From Paenibacillus sp. J31TS4 (lineage in GTDB: Bacteria; Bacillota; Bacilli; Paenibacillales; NBRC-103111): a stretch of 64,000 bases of DNA. The position numbers and the translations under genes are program-made. The stretch lies in assembly GCF_018403265.1 (NCBI RefSeq), contig NZ_BOSI01000001.1:2170001-2234000 (forward strand), in the 5' to 3' direction. The notes below the pieces were generated by a model. The model worked only from the letters and a program-made list of their open reading frames with translations. It did no database searches and was not told the DNA's origin. Of the stretch, positions 51,068-59,084 are shown piece after piece. Position 1 is the first letter of the stretch, and every line of letters begins with the position of its first letter.

Positions 51068-51091
51068 ATAATCCACCCCACACTCATAAAT

Positions 51092-51120
51092 TTCGTTCTC
51101 CCCCACCGGCTTGGGGGGGT
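51092..51120 (-). promoter_or_regulatory. Possible SigI-type promoter (autoregulation)
   Basis: On the minus strand ACCCCC (complement of 51115-51120) and CGAA (complement of 51092-51095) are 19 nt apart. They resemble the ACCCCC/CGAA-type elements described for sigma-I. The start would be near 51085, just before the TTG start at 51067. The CCCCC run can also pair with the following GGGGG. Confidence 0.35.
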
Positions 51121-51445
51121 TATGCAGACGATGGCACAGGCAAATTTGCAGGGCCTGTCCCTATTAGGGACCAACCTCTGTCTCTATGTAAGCTGCAACG
51201 CCACGAGCGTGCGGAATCATGATAGAATTTGTAGAATTACGTAGAATAAAAAAGGCAATTCGCTATGATTATACCATAACTTGCCGGATGGCGCGGTAGT
51301 GCAGCCAGCACAGCCCCTGCCGCTCCGGTTCGTTAGCCGGCCTTCGAAAGCGAAGTGCTGGCCTAATTCCGGCAGGACGGCTTCGTCTCCTTCCTCCTTG
51401 CCGGGTCTTCGGGCCATAGTCGCTCCTTCGAAAGGCCCGCCGAGC
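51121..51445. other. Gene-free control region upstream of sigI
   Basis: No gene is visible. It holds palindromes GCAAATTTGC (51140-51149) and GTCCCTA-T-TAGGGAC (51157-51171), three TAGAAT copies (51223, 51232, 51242) and a minus-strand extended -10 (TGGTATAAT near 51268). That element sits inside a GGCAA/TTGCC hairpin followed by TTTTTT on the minus strand. It may be a second sigI promoter or a terminator. Confidence 0.4.
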
Positions 51446-51486
51446 AGCAAAAAAAGCGCCGCCTCTAGGGGCGACGCTTTTTTGCT
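51446..51486. terminator. Bidirectional terminator
   Basis: AGCAAAAAAAGCG and CGCTTTTTTGCT flank an inner CGCC/GGCG-type stem. A and T runs occur on both sides. It ends the YgiT-like gene on the minus strand. Confidence 0.8.
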
Positions 51487-51513
51487 ACTTCCTTATCGAA
51501 AGCCGACGGACGG

Positions 51514-51942
51514 TTACCCCGCCCTCCGGACTTTATTCTTTTGCAGCAGGCGCGTCTGGCGCTGGCTCAACATCTGCAGTCGCTTCTTGAGCTGCGCCGT
51601 CCAATCCTCATCCTCCAGCTTACTTGCGACCATCAGAAGGTCAAGTGCCATATCGATCTGACTGCGCACTACGTCGAGCGGATCCTCGCTCTCGTCGTTG
51701 ACGCAGTTCTCGAACAGCTCGTTCTCCGCCAGGCCGTCGACATAATCCTGGAAATCGACGTCCGACGCTCCGTCCGCATGCGCATACTCGGCCAGAATCT
51801 CATACTCGTTCTCGACCAGATGATGAACCTCCACGCGATGGCAGACCGGACAAAACAAGATGGGCACGTTGTGGATATGGGTCCGGATATGCTTCAACGT
51901 TCCTTTGGTTCCGATCATGCTGGCTCCGCAGCAAAAACTCAT
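51514..51942 (-). CDS. YgiT-like zinc-finger protein
   Basis: A 142-aa cytoplasmic protein. The N-terminal zinc finger uses 'MSFCCGASMIG' and 'ILFCPVCHRVEVHHLVENEYEILAEYAHADGA', with CC and CPxC pairs, as in YgiT-type zinc-finger proteins. The C-terminal ~70 residues are acidic then helical and basic ('LKKRLQMLSQRQTRLLQKNKVRR'). The start ATG at 51942 has AGGAGG 7 nt upstream, better than the GTG at 51948. I know no established function. There is no adjacent MqsR-like toxin. Confidence 0.65.
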   Translation of the reverse strand: MSFCCGASMIGTKGTLKHIRTHIHNVPILFCPVCHRVEVHHLVENEYEILAEYAHADGASDVDFQDYVDGLAENELFENCVNDESEDPLDVVRSQIDMALDLLMVASKLEDEDWTAQLKKRLQMLSQRQTRLLQKNKVRRAG

Positions 51943-52130
51943 CGCCACCCCTCCTATCCCCTATGCAGGTGCTTCTTCTACTCCTATTCGTGCGGGTCGG
52001 CCGGCAGACCAATCCTGCCTTGCGGCCGACTGGATCCTAACCTATAGTGTACATGAGGTCAACGGATTCCGCTATGGACAAAAAGCGGGGAATACTTGGG
52101 CGCCTGCCCATAAGAGAGGAAACGATACTT

Positions 52131-52388
52131 ATGTACAATAAGCTGCCGCTGGAAGAAAAGCGACTCATGCTGGAGGAGATCCACCGCTTCTTCGAGGAGG
52201 AACGCGGGGAGACGATCGGCGAGCTGGCCGCCGAGACGGTGCTCCTGTTTATGCTGCGCACGGTAGGCCCGTTCGCCTACAACCAAGCGCTCGCGGACGC
52301 GCGGGCTGCGGTGATGGAGAAGACGGCATCGCTCGAGGACGAGCTGTACGCGCTGGAGAAGCGTCCTTCCCTGCAAAAGCGTTCGTAG
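52131..52388 (+). CDS. DUF2164 family protein
   Basis: An 85-aa protein matching DUF2164: 'MYNKLPLEEKRLMLEEIHRFFEEERGETIGELAAETVLLFMLRTVGPFAYNQALADA' spans most of the family, with the 'ERxExIGxLAAExLL' and 'GPxAYNQA' features. A predicted all-helix protein of unknown function. The ATG at 52131 has AGAGAGGA about 11 nt upstream and gives the usual family length; longer frames add unrelated residues. About 220 bp of GC-rich sequence follows, with no gene, before a terminator. Confidence 0.7.
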   Translation: MYNKLPLEEKRLMLEEIHRFFEEERGETIGELAAETVLLFMLRTVGPFAYNQALADARAAVMEKTASLEDELYALEKRPSLQKRS

Positions 52389-52604
52389 CGGCGGCCGGCC
52401 TTCGGGGCGGGCTGAGCCCGGGAGCCGGGGTGGAGCGTGCCAGTGCGCAGCGGGCTGAGGTCCGGCAGAAGCACCCCCATGCGCGGGGGGCGCCGGGAGC
52501 CAGGAAGAAGCCAGCGCCGAGGCTGATGCGGCGGGGACACGCCGGGAGGGGCCACGGCCGTTTGCCCGCTGCGAGCGGCGCGAGCCGGCGTGCCGCCCTG
52601 CGCA

Positions 52605-52647
52605 CAAACAAAAGGAGCGCCGCGATAAGCGGCGCTCCTTTTGTTTG
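52605..52647. terminator. Bidirectional terminator
   Basis: A perfect 19-bp stem (CAAACAAAAGGAGCGCCGC and its complement) with a 5-nt loop. It separates the convergent DUF2164 and gcvH genes. Confidence 0.9.
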
Positions 52648-52671
52648 GCTGCTGCGGCAGACGGCCAGCCC

Positions 52672-53070
52672 CTACTCCTCCGGCTGCTCTTCCGCGTCTC
52701 CGAAAGCAGCGGCATACCGGTCCGCGTCCCAGAGCGCGTCCAGCTCGGACGGATCGGTTATCTCGATGACCGCCAGCCACTCGCCGTACGGCTCGAGGTT
52801 CAGCTTGCCCGGCATGTCCTTCAGGCCCGGGTTCGTGCGCGTCACGCGTCCGGAGACGGGAGCGTAGAGCTCCGTCACCGACTTGATGGACTCGACGCTG
52901 CCGAACGGCTCGCCCTTCTTCAGCGCTTCCCCTTGCGGGGGCAGCTCGACGAAGACAATGTCGCCCAGCTCCTCCTGGGCAAAATCCGTCATGCCGATCA
53001 CGGCCTGCTTGCCCTCCAAGCGAACCCAGATGTGTTCTTCGCTGTATTTCAATTGTGCCGGTGCTTCCAT
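52672..53070 (-). CDS. gcvH: Glycine cleavage system H protein
   Basis: A 132-aa lipoyl-carrier protein that shuttles the methylamine group in glycine cleavage. The lipoyl Lys is in 'GSVESIKSVTELYAPVSG'. The N-terminus 'LKYSEEHIWVRLEGKQAVIGMTDFAQEELGDIVFVELP' is the family hallmark. Other gcv genes are not nearby; in Bacillales gcvH is often separate, and it also supplies lipoate for the lipoylation relay. The start has AGGAGGAG upstream. Confidence 0.95.
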   Translation of the reverse strand: MEAPAQLKYSEEHIWVRLEGKQAVIGMTDFAQEELGDIVFVELPPQGEALKKGEPFGSVESIKSVTELYAPVSGRVTRTNPGLKDMPGKLNLEPYGEWLAVIEITDPSELDALWDADRYAAAFGDAEEQPEE

Positions 53071-53196
53071 CGGTTCTCCTCCTGTCGCTTCTACTCGGCC
53101 CCTACCCGGGGCCTCCCGCTGTAGGGCGGGTGCGGACGGGCACGGGCAGCCCGTCCACTTCGAGCGCCTGGCCCTTCTTCTTTCCCGATTCTACAG

Positions 53197-53231
53197 AAAA
53201 ACCCTCCCGGCCGCAAGAGCGGCCCGGAGGG
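53197..53231 (-). terminator. Terminator of the peroxiredoxin gene
   Basis: On the minus strand CCCTCCGGGCCGC and its complement form a 13-bp stem with a TCTT loop, followed by TTTTTC. Confidence 0.85.
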
Positions 53232-53300
53232 CTTGTCGGTCGGCAGGAGAGCGGTGAAGCTCCCCAGCCTGGCCGGGTGGAGCTGCCTGACAACGGCTGT

Positions 53301-53849
53301 TTAGCCTGCTACCAGGTGCTTGTCCCCAGGCTTCCAGTTCATCGGGCACAGGCCGCCGGACTGAAGCGCCTGCAGCACGCGCAGTGTCTCTTCCACGCTG
53401 CGGCCTACGTCGTTGTGGTTAACCACTTGGTACTTCACAACGCCTTCCGGATCGATGATGAACAGGCCGCGCAGAGCGACGCCTTCCTCTTCGATCAGGA
53501 CGCCGTAGTCGCTAGCGACTTTCTTGGTGATGTCGGAAGCGAGCGGGAAGTTCAGCTGGCCAAGGCCGTTTTGCTCCTTGGACGTGTTGATCCAAGCGCG
53601 GTGCGAGTGGATGCTGTCCACGCTGACGCCGAGTACTTCGGTGTCGAGGTTTTGGAATTCCGAGTATGCGTCGCTCAATGCGGTAATTTCAGTCGGGCAT
53701 ACGAAGGTGAAGTCGAGCGGGTAGAAGAAGAACACCAGCCACTTTCCTTTGTAATCGGACAGCGAGACGGAACCGAATTCCTTGCCGTCGCCGCTTACAG
53801 TTTCCATCGAGAAGAACGGTGCTTCTTTACCAACCAAGCGTTCTGCCAT
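53301..53849 (-). CDS. 2-Cys peroxiredoxin (AhpC/Prx1 type)
   Basis: A 182-aa thiol peroxidase that reduces hydrogen and alkyl peroxides. The peroxidatic Cys is in 'PLDFTFVCPTEITALSDAY', with the conserved Thr, and the resolving Cys in 'SGGLCPMNWKPGD'. 'ALRGLFIIDPEGVVKY' is the other typical segment. The sequence is of the eukaryotic-like Prx1 group rather than enteric AhpC, and no ahpF is nearby. The ATG at 53849 has AGGAGG upstream. Its promoter region carries both a PerR-like and a Fur-like box. Confidence 0.92.
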   Translation of the reverse strand: MAERLVGKEAPFFSMETVSGDGKEFGSVSLSDYKGKWLVFFFYPLDFTFVCPTEITALSDAYSEFQNLDTEVLGVSVDSIHSHRAWINTSKEQNGLGQLNFPLASDITKKVASDYGVLIEEEGVALRGLFIIDPEGVVKYQVVNHNDVGRSVEETLRVLQALQSGGLCPMNWKPGDKHLVAG

Positions 53850-53905
53850 TGCAAAATTCCTCCTTAATGATAGTGACAGGAATGATTCGGGCGTACAGCC
53901 GCTTC

Positions 53906-53920
53906 CGAGAATCATTCTCA
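53906..53920 (-). promoter_or_regulatory. Fur-box-like site
   Basis: On the minus strand TGAGAATGATTCTCG has 7-1-7 symmetry and matches the Fur box TGATAATnATTATCA at 11 of 14 positions. It lies just downstream of the predicted start of transcription. Confidence 0.5.
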
Positions 53921-53937
53921 ATAACAGTACAATTAAA

Positions 53938-53966
53938 AATTTATCATTCGCCCAACTTATTGTCAA
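53938..53966 (-). promoter_or_regulatory. Peroxiredoxin promoter
   Basis: On the minus strand TTGACA (complement of 53961-53966), a 17-bp spacer and TAAATT (complement of 53938-53943). Confidence 0.65.
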
Positions 53967-53984
53967 GTGATAACCGTTATTTAT

Positions 53985-53999
53985 TTATAATTATTCTAA
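53985..53999 (-). promoter_or_regulatory. PerR box
   Basis: TTATAATTATTCTAA (plus strand) differs from the PerR consensus TTATAATnATTATAA at one position. It lies about 19 bp upstream of the peroxiredoxin -35. Confidence 0.65.
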
Positions 54000-54050
54000 A
54001 TAAGCGGATATCTCCTTATCATCCCTAGTATTGCCCACTTCGGCGGATGC

Positions 54051-54090
54051 AAAAAGCGGCCTTCGGTTATTCCCGAAAAGCCGCTTTGTC
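54051..54090 (-). terminator. Terminator of leuB
   Basis: AAAGCGGC and GCCGCTTT enclose an inner TTCGG/CCGAA stem. On the minus strand a TTTTT run follows. Confidence 0.8.
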
Positions 54091-54250
54091 TCGTTCTTTC
54101 CTCTGGCGGGCCGGTCCGCCAGGTCCCGTGCCGCTCCCCAGCGGCGCGGCGACCTGTTCCCCCGAACCGGCGGCGCTTCCCCCTGCGCCGTCCCGCCTGC
54201 TTCCCTTCCCCGGCCGGCACTGGCCGGCCAAGACGAATTGCCCGGATTGG

Positions 54251-55330
54251 CTACTTGCGAATGGCGGCGATGATGAGATCGCCCATCTCTGTTGTTCCGA
54301 TCGCCTTCGATTTGTCGACGGCGATGTCGCCCGTCCGGTGTCCCGCATCCAGCACTTCCTTGACCGCACGCTCGATCGCCTCGGCAGCGTCATGGTAGCC
54401 GAAGGTCAGGCGGAACATAAGCGCCACGGACAGAATCGTGGCGATTGGGTTCGCGATGCCTTGGCCGGCGATGTCCGGCGCGGAGCCGTGGACCGGCTCA
54501 TAAAGGCCGAAGCTTCCTTCGCCGAGCGAAGCCGACGACAGCATGCCGATCGAGCCGGTGAGCATCGCCGCTTCGTCGCTCAGAATGTCGCCGAACATGT
54601 TCTCGGTGACGATGACGTCGAAGCTCGACGGACGGCGCAGCAGCTGCATCGCGCAGTTGTCGACCAGCACGTGCTCGAGCTCCACGTCCGGATAATCGGC
54701 GGCGACCCGGATGACCGTCTCGCGCCACAGCCGGGACGTCTCGAGGACGTTCGCCTTGTCGACCGACGCCAGCTTCTTGCGGCGCGTTCTGGCGATCTCG
54801 AACGCCTGGCGGGCTATCCGCTCAACCTCGCTTACATTATAGACGCACGTATCGACTGCCTCTTCACCATGCTCGCCCTGCCGGCGAAGCTTCTCGCCGA
54901 AGTAGATGCCCCCGGTCAATTCGCGAACGACGATCAGGTCGGTGCCATCGAGCACCTCCGGCTTGAGCGTCGAAGCGTCCTTCAGGCAGTCGAAGATAAC
55001 AGCCGGACGAATGTTCGAGAACAGACCGAGCGCCTTGCGGATGCCGAGCAGACCGGTCTCCGGACGCAGCTCCTTGGGATTGCTGTCCCACTTCGGGCCG
55101 CCCACCGCTCCGAGAAGCACGGCGTCCGCTTTCTGGCACATCTCCAGCGTTTCCTGCGGAAGCGGCGTCCCCTTCTCGTCGATCGCGATGCCCCCGAACA
55201 GGCCGTGCTCGGTCGTGAACGAATAGCCGAACACTTCCTCCGTTTTCTTGAGCACCTTCTCCGCCTCGGCTACCACCTCCGGTCCGATGCCGTCGCCGGC
55301 GATGACCGCAATATGCTTCACTTCTGCCAT
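54251..55330 (-). CDS. leuB: 3-isopropylmalate dehydrogenase
   Basis: A 359-aa NAD-dependent enzyme of leucine synthesis that oxidises and decarboxylates 3-isopropylmalate. Signature segments are '[13 protein letters not shown]', '[14 protein letters not shown]', '[21 protein letters not shown]', '[12 protein letters not shown]' and the NAD-site '[23 protein letters not shown]'. Mg2+-binding Asp residues lie in '[15 protein letters not shown]'. The ATG at 55330 has AAGGAG 8 nt upstream. It is separate from the ilv-leuA operon, with an aminotransferase and an ABC exporter between; leuC and leuD are not in the window. Confidence 0.96.
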   Translation of the reverse strand: MAEVKHIAVIAGDGIGPEVVAEAEKVLKKTEEVFGYSFTTEHGLFGGIAIDEKGTPLPQETLEMCQKADAVLLGAVGGPKWDSNPKELRPETGLLGIRKALGLFSNIRPAVIFDCLKDASTLKPEVLDGTDLIVVRELTGGIYFGEKLRRQGEHGEEAVDTCVYNVSEVERIARQAFEIARTRRKKLASVDKANVLETSRLWRETVIRVAADYPDVELEHVLVDNCAMQLLRRPSSFDVIVTENMFGDILSDEAAMLTGSIGMLSSASLGEGSFGLYEPVHGSAPDIAGQGIANPIATILSVALMFRLTFGYHDAAEAIERAVKEVLDAGHRTGDIAVDKSKAIGTTEMGDLIIAAIRK

Positions 55331-55541
55331 GGGTTTCTCTCCTTTTTTGGGCAATGCTATACAGCATCCAGACTCGTAATCTTATTCCCTAGTTGTAACA
55401 TACCCCCTGTCGGTTTGGGAAAGATATAAAATCTATCATCGCAATAGGACATACCTATAACGCTATCGGCATCAACTCTTGGACAGCACCCCGTGCCGAG
55501 GCGTACAATGAGAAGAAAATGAATGCAAAGGTGGCCGTAAC

Positions 55542-56741
55542 ATGGAATATCGTTTTTCCGAATCGATGAAGCTGTTTCAGTCCAGCGCCGTTCGCGACAT
55601 TCTCAAGCTGACCCAGGGACGTTCGATCATTTCGTTCGCAGGCGGCCTGCCCGCGGAGGAGCTGTTCCCGATTGAAGCCGTCAAGAATGCCGCCGCCGCG
55701 GCCTTCGACCAAGGCAAAGGCGCCCTGCAATACGGCCTGACCGAAGGTTATACGCCTCTGCGCGAAGCGCTGGCCGAACGCATGGCCGCCAAAGGGATGA
55801 ACGTAACGGCCAATGAGATGATCCTGACGACCGGCTCCCAGCAGGTAATCGACCTGTTGACCCGCGTCTATATCGATCCGGGCGACGTCATCCTTGTTCA
55901 GCAGCCTACCTATCTAGCGGCTCTTCAGGTATTCCAAGCGCGCGGCGCCAAGGTCGTCTCGGTGGCCGGGGACGAGAACGGCCCCGATCTCGAGGATACG
56001 GCACGCAAGATCGCGGAGTACAAGCCGAAGATGCTATACGCCGTGCCGACGTTCTCCAATCCGACCGGCTTCGTCTGGAGTCTGGATCGGCGCGAAGGCA
56101 TCCTAAACCTCTGCACGGAGAACGACATTCTCCTGCTCGAGGACGACCCGTACGGCGAGCTCCAGTACGGCTCGGAGGAAACTTACCCGTCCATCTTCTC
56201 GCTTCGCGGTTCCGCACAAGGCTCTCCCGTTGTCTACACAAGCACGTTCTCGAAGACGGTCGCTCCTGCTCTCCGGACCGGCTGGGCCATCGGCGACCCG
56301 GCCGTCATCCGCATGATGGCGCAGGCCAAGCAGGCGGCCGACCTGCACTCCAGCACGCTCGACCAGCAGACGCTCTACCAATTGCTGGTCTCATTCGATC
56401 TCGACGCGCATATCCGGCTCATCCGCCGTCATTACGAGGACCGGATGCGCCTGATGACCAAGCTGCTCGGCGAGCTCGACGTGCCAGGCCTCAAGTGGAA
56501 CGAGCCCAAGGGCGGCATGTTCCTGTGGCTGCAGCTGCCCGAGGGGCTGAAGGCCGAGACGCTGATGGTCAAAGCAGTCGAGGAAGGAGTCGCTTTCGTT
56601 CCCGGCTCTACGTTCTTCGCGGATAACCCGCAGTATAACACGATCCGGATGAACTTCACGCACAGCAATCCGGAAGAGATGAAGCTCGGCATGGAGCGGC
56701 TCGAGCGGGCGATGAAGGCCTGCCTGGCAAGCGCCGTCTAG
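55542..56741 (+). CDS. PLP-dependent aminotransferase (class I, LysN/2-aminoadipate type)
   Basis: A 399-aa aminotransferase of fold type I. The PLP Lys is in 'VYTSTFSKTVAPALRTGW'. 'ALQYGLTEGYTPLREALAERM', 'TTGSQQVIDLL', 'PTFSNPTG' and 'EDDPYGELQY' are the typical segments. The pattern is that of the 2-aminoadipate aminotransferase/MocR-catalytic group. The preferred amino acid cannot be told; its position beside leuB could fit branched-chain amino acid transamination. AAAGGTGG precedes the ATG by 7 nt. A weak promoter (TTGGAC near 55479, TACAAT 55504) lies upstream. Confidence 0.88.
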   Translation: MEYRFSESMKLFQSSAVRDILKLTQGRSIISFAGGLPAEELFPIEAVKNAAAAAFDQGKGALQYGLTEGYTPLREALAERMAAKGMNVTANEMILTTGSQQVIDLLTRVYIDPGDVILVQQPTYLAALQVFQARGAKVVSVAGDENGPDLEDTARKIAEYKPKMLYAVPTFSNPTGFVWSLDRREGILNLCTENDILLLEDDPYGELQYGSEETYPSIFSLRGSAQGSPVVYTSTFSKTVAPALRTGWAIGDPAVIRMMAQAKQAADLHSSTLDQQTLYQLLVSFDLDAHIRLIRRHYEDRMRLMTKLLGELDVPGLKWNEPKGGMFLWLQLPEGLKAETLMVKAVEEGVAFVPGSTFFADNPQYNTIRMNFTHSNPEEMKLGMERLERAMKACLASAV

Positions 56742-56938
56742 CTTTGGAGGCGCGAAGGGATGCCAGCCTTTCGCCTCTTCCCTGCCTGGACGAAATCCGC
56801 CGTGAAGGTCTGCTGCTCGCCACGCCCAGCCCGTCGCGGCTTTGCCAGGGAGCGGCGTTCTTAAGCCGATGCCCACTCTAGTCGAAGCCTTGATCGGCGG
56901 GGATCCAACCTGCCCGACTTATTTCACTCTCACAAGAG

Positions 56939-56983
56939 AAACAGCTCCCCGTTCTGCCAGTCCGGCAGAACGGGGAGCTGTTT
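56939..56983. terminator. Bidirectional terminator
   Basis: A perfect 20-bp stem beginning AAACAGCTCC and ending GGAGCTGTTT, with a 5-nt loop, between the convergent aminotransferase and ABC genes. The rest of 56742-57066 shows no gene. Confidence 0.9.
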
Positions 56984-57066
56984 AACGTTTTGGGGGCATT
57001 CCCCGCTTCGGCTGCTCCCTCAGCGTCATGGGACGCGGCCGCTTCTTCCGCCCGCCCTATTGCCGC

Positions 57067-58815
57067 TCAACCCCCAACTTCCTTTCCGCTGTCCACCTGA
57101 AGCCGGTAGAGCTGCGCATAGCGGCCGCCCAGACGCAGCAGCTCGTCGTGCGTGCCTTCCTCGGCGATTCCCTGCTCGGTCAACACCACAATCCGGTCCG
57201 CGCGGCGGACGGTAGACAGCCGATGGGCGATGACGATCGTTGTGCGGTTCCGCGCCAGCCGCTCGAGGCTCCCCTGCACCGCTCGCTCGCTCTCATTGTC
57301 CAGCGCCGAGGTCGCCTCATCGAAGAGTAGAACCGCCGGATCCTTCAAAAACGCCCGGGCGATCCCGATCCGCTGCTTCTGTCCCCCCGACAGCCGGCTT
57401 CCCCTCTGCCCGACAGAGGCGCCGTAGCCTCCCGGCAGGCTCATGATAAAGTCATGCGCATCGGCCTGCTTGGCCGCGGCCGTAATTTCCTCGTCTGTGG
57501 CGTCCGGCTTGCCGTAAGCGATATTGTCGCGGATCGAGCCGGCGAACAAGTAAACCTCCTGCTGCACCAGCCCGATCTGGCGGCGCAGCGAGGCCAGCGT
57601 CGCGCACCGGATGTTCGTTCCGTCCAGCCGGATCTCTCCTTCCACCGGCTCATAAAAGCGGGGTAGCAGATGAACGAGCGTCGATTTGCCGACGCCGGAC
57701 GCGCCGACGAGCGCGACATATTCACCAGGCTGAACGGTCAGATTCAGATTCCGGAATACCTCCTGGCGGTCGCCGGAATAGCGGAACCCGACGTTCCGGA
57801 ATTCCACCTTGCCTCGGACCCGGTTCAACGGGGCCGCATCCTTCTCATCGGCTATATCCGGCTTTGTATCCAGAATGTCCAGAAACCGTTCGAATCCGGC
57901 GGCTCCGTTTTGCAGGTTTTGGGTGAAGTTAACCAGCCGTTTGACCGGGTCGGTGATCGCGCTCATGTACAGCAAGAACGGAATCAGCTCTGCGAGGAGC
58001 AGACGGTCGTAACTGATAAGGACGGCTCCTGTCCCGACCACCGCAAGAGTCAGGAAGGACAGGAACGACGTCAGGCCGTTGAAAAACAGCGCTTCCGCCC
58101 GGTAGCCCCTCTTCCTGCTCTCCAGAAAGAATCGGTTGCTGACGTCAAACTTGGCCGTTTCCAGTTCCTCGTTGGCGTATGCTTGGACCGAGCGGATGCC
58201 GGCCAGACTATCCTCGAGCTGCGCATTGAGGTCTCCGATCCGCTCGTTGTTCACCTTCAGCACTTCCTTCACCCGCACGCTGTAGCGGTAGGCGAATCCA
58301 AACAGAAACGGCAGAACAAGCACAATGACGAGCGCCAGCCACCCGTTGATGCTCCATAGGATCAAGACGGAACCGACAATCCGGATCGCGGAGATGACGA
58401 GATCCTCCGGCCCGTGGTGGGCGAGCTCCGAAATGTTGAACAAATCATGGGTGGCGCGGGACATCAGCTGTCCGGTCCTCGTCCGGTCGTGATAGGAGAA
58501 CGAAAGCCGCTGCACATGCCGGAACAGGTCGCGGCGCATGTCCGCCTCCATCCGGGCGCCAAGCGCATGGCCGTAATAGTCTGTATAATAACCGCTGGCA
58601 TACTCTACAAGCATGAGCAGCAAGAATAGGCCGGTCAACTGAAGCAGCCAGCCCGCAGCGATCCCTTCCTCGCCGATCGCGCTCGCGGTCATCTCCCGAA
58701 CCAGCAGCGGATAGGCTAGAACAACCGCCGAGGCGAGCGTCGCAAAGAACAGATCGGCCAATAATCCTTTTTTATAGGGGCGGTAATACGCAAGAAATCG
58801 TCGTACCGTCGTCAT
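57067..58815 (-). CDS. ABC exporter (fused TM and ATPase domains)
   Basis: A 582-aa half-transporter. The N-terminal ~320 residues hold six TM segments (ABC_membrane type). The ATPase domain has Walker A 'VGASGVGKST', Q-loop 'LVQQEVYLF', signature 'LSGGQKQR', Walker B 'AVLLFDEATSALD' and the switch His in 'IVIAHRLSTVRRAD'. It belongs to the MsbA/BmrA-like multidrug or lipid exporters and would work as a homodimer. The start at 58815 has GGAGGG upstream. It lies alone between the leuA terminator and a bidirectional terminator. The substrate is unknown. Confidence 0.92.
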   Translation of the reverse strand: MTTVRRFLAYYRPYKKGLLADLFFATLASAVVLAYPLLVREMTASAIGEEGIAAGWLLQLTGLFLLLMLVEYASGYYTDYYGHALGARMEADMRRDLFRHVQRLSFSYHDRTRTGQLMSRATHDLFNISELAHHGPEDLVISAIRIVGSVLILWSINGWLALVIVLVLPFLFGFAYRYSVRVKEVLKVNNERIGDLNAQLEDSLAGIRSVQAYANEELETAKFDVSNRFFLESRKRGYRAEALFFNGLTSFLSFLTLAVVGTGAVLISYDRLLLAELIPFLLYMSAITDPVKRLVNFTQNLQNGAAGFERFLDILDTKPDIADEKDAAPLNRVRGKVEFRNVGFRYSGDRQEVFRNLNLTVQPGEYVALVGASGVGKSTLVHLLPRFYEPVEGEIRLDGTNIRCATLASLRRQIGLVQQEVYLFAGSIRDNIAYGKPDATDEEITAAAKQADAHDFIMSLPGGYGASVGQRGSRLSGGQKQRIGIARAFLKDPAVLLFDEATSALDNESERAVQGSLERLARNRTTIVIAHRLSTVRRADRIVVLTEQGIAEEGTHDELLRLGGRYAQLYRLQVDSGKEVGG

Positions 58816-59002
58816 CCGGGTCCCTCCACAAGGAATCGTATTGTTTGAACTTGACAGGGGTTCTAACCGATCCAGTGGTGATTGCTTTCATGGGTATCCC
58901 TCCCGGCGACTTTTCTTCATGGTAGCACGGGCTGCCGGCGCCTCCAACGGAATGCTTTCTTTGCAGTCGTTTTCTCCTGTCCTGGCCGGCGGGCAGCGCA
59001 CA

Positions 59003-59040
59003 AAAAAGCACCCCTTTCCCGGATGGGAAAGAGGTGCTTC
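59003..59040 (-). terminator. Terminator of the ilv-leuA operon
   Basis: GAAGCACC and GGTGCTTT arms close around CTTTCCC/GGGAAAG. On the minus strand a TTTTTTG run follows. Confidence 0.85.
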
Positions 59041-59084
59041 GTGCCGGCAGGCTGGTGCCGCCGGCACCGCCTCGCGGCAAACAA

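Noticed and set aside
51217-51450. A 77-codon minus-strand frame upstream of sigI
   Set aside because: It crosses a terminator and a promoter-like element and has no ribosome-binding site.
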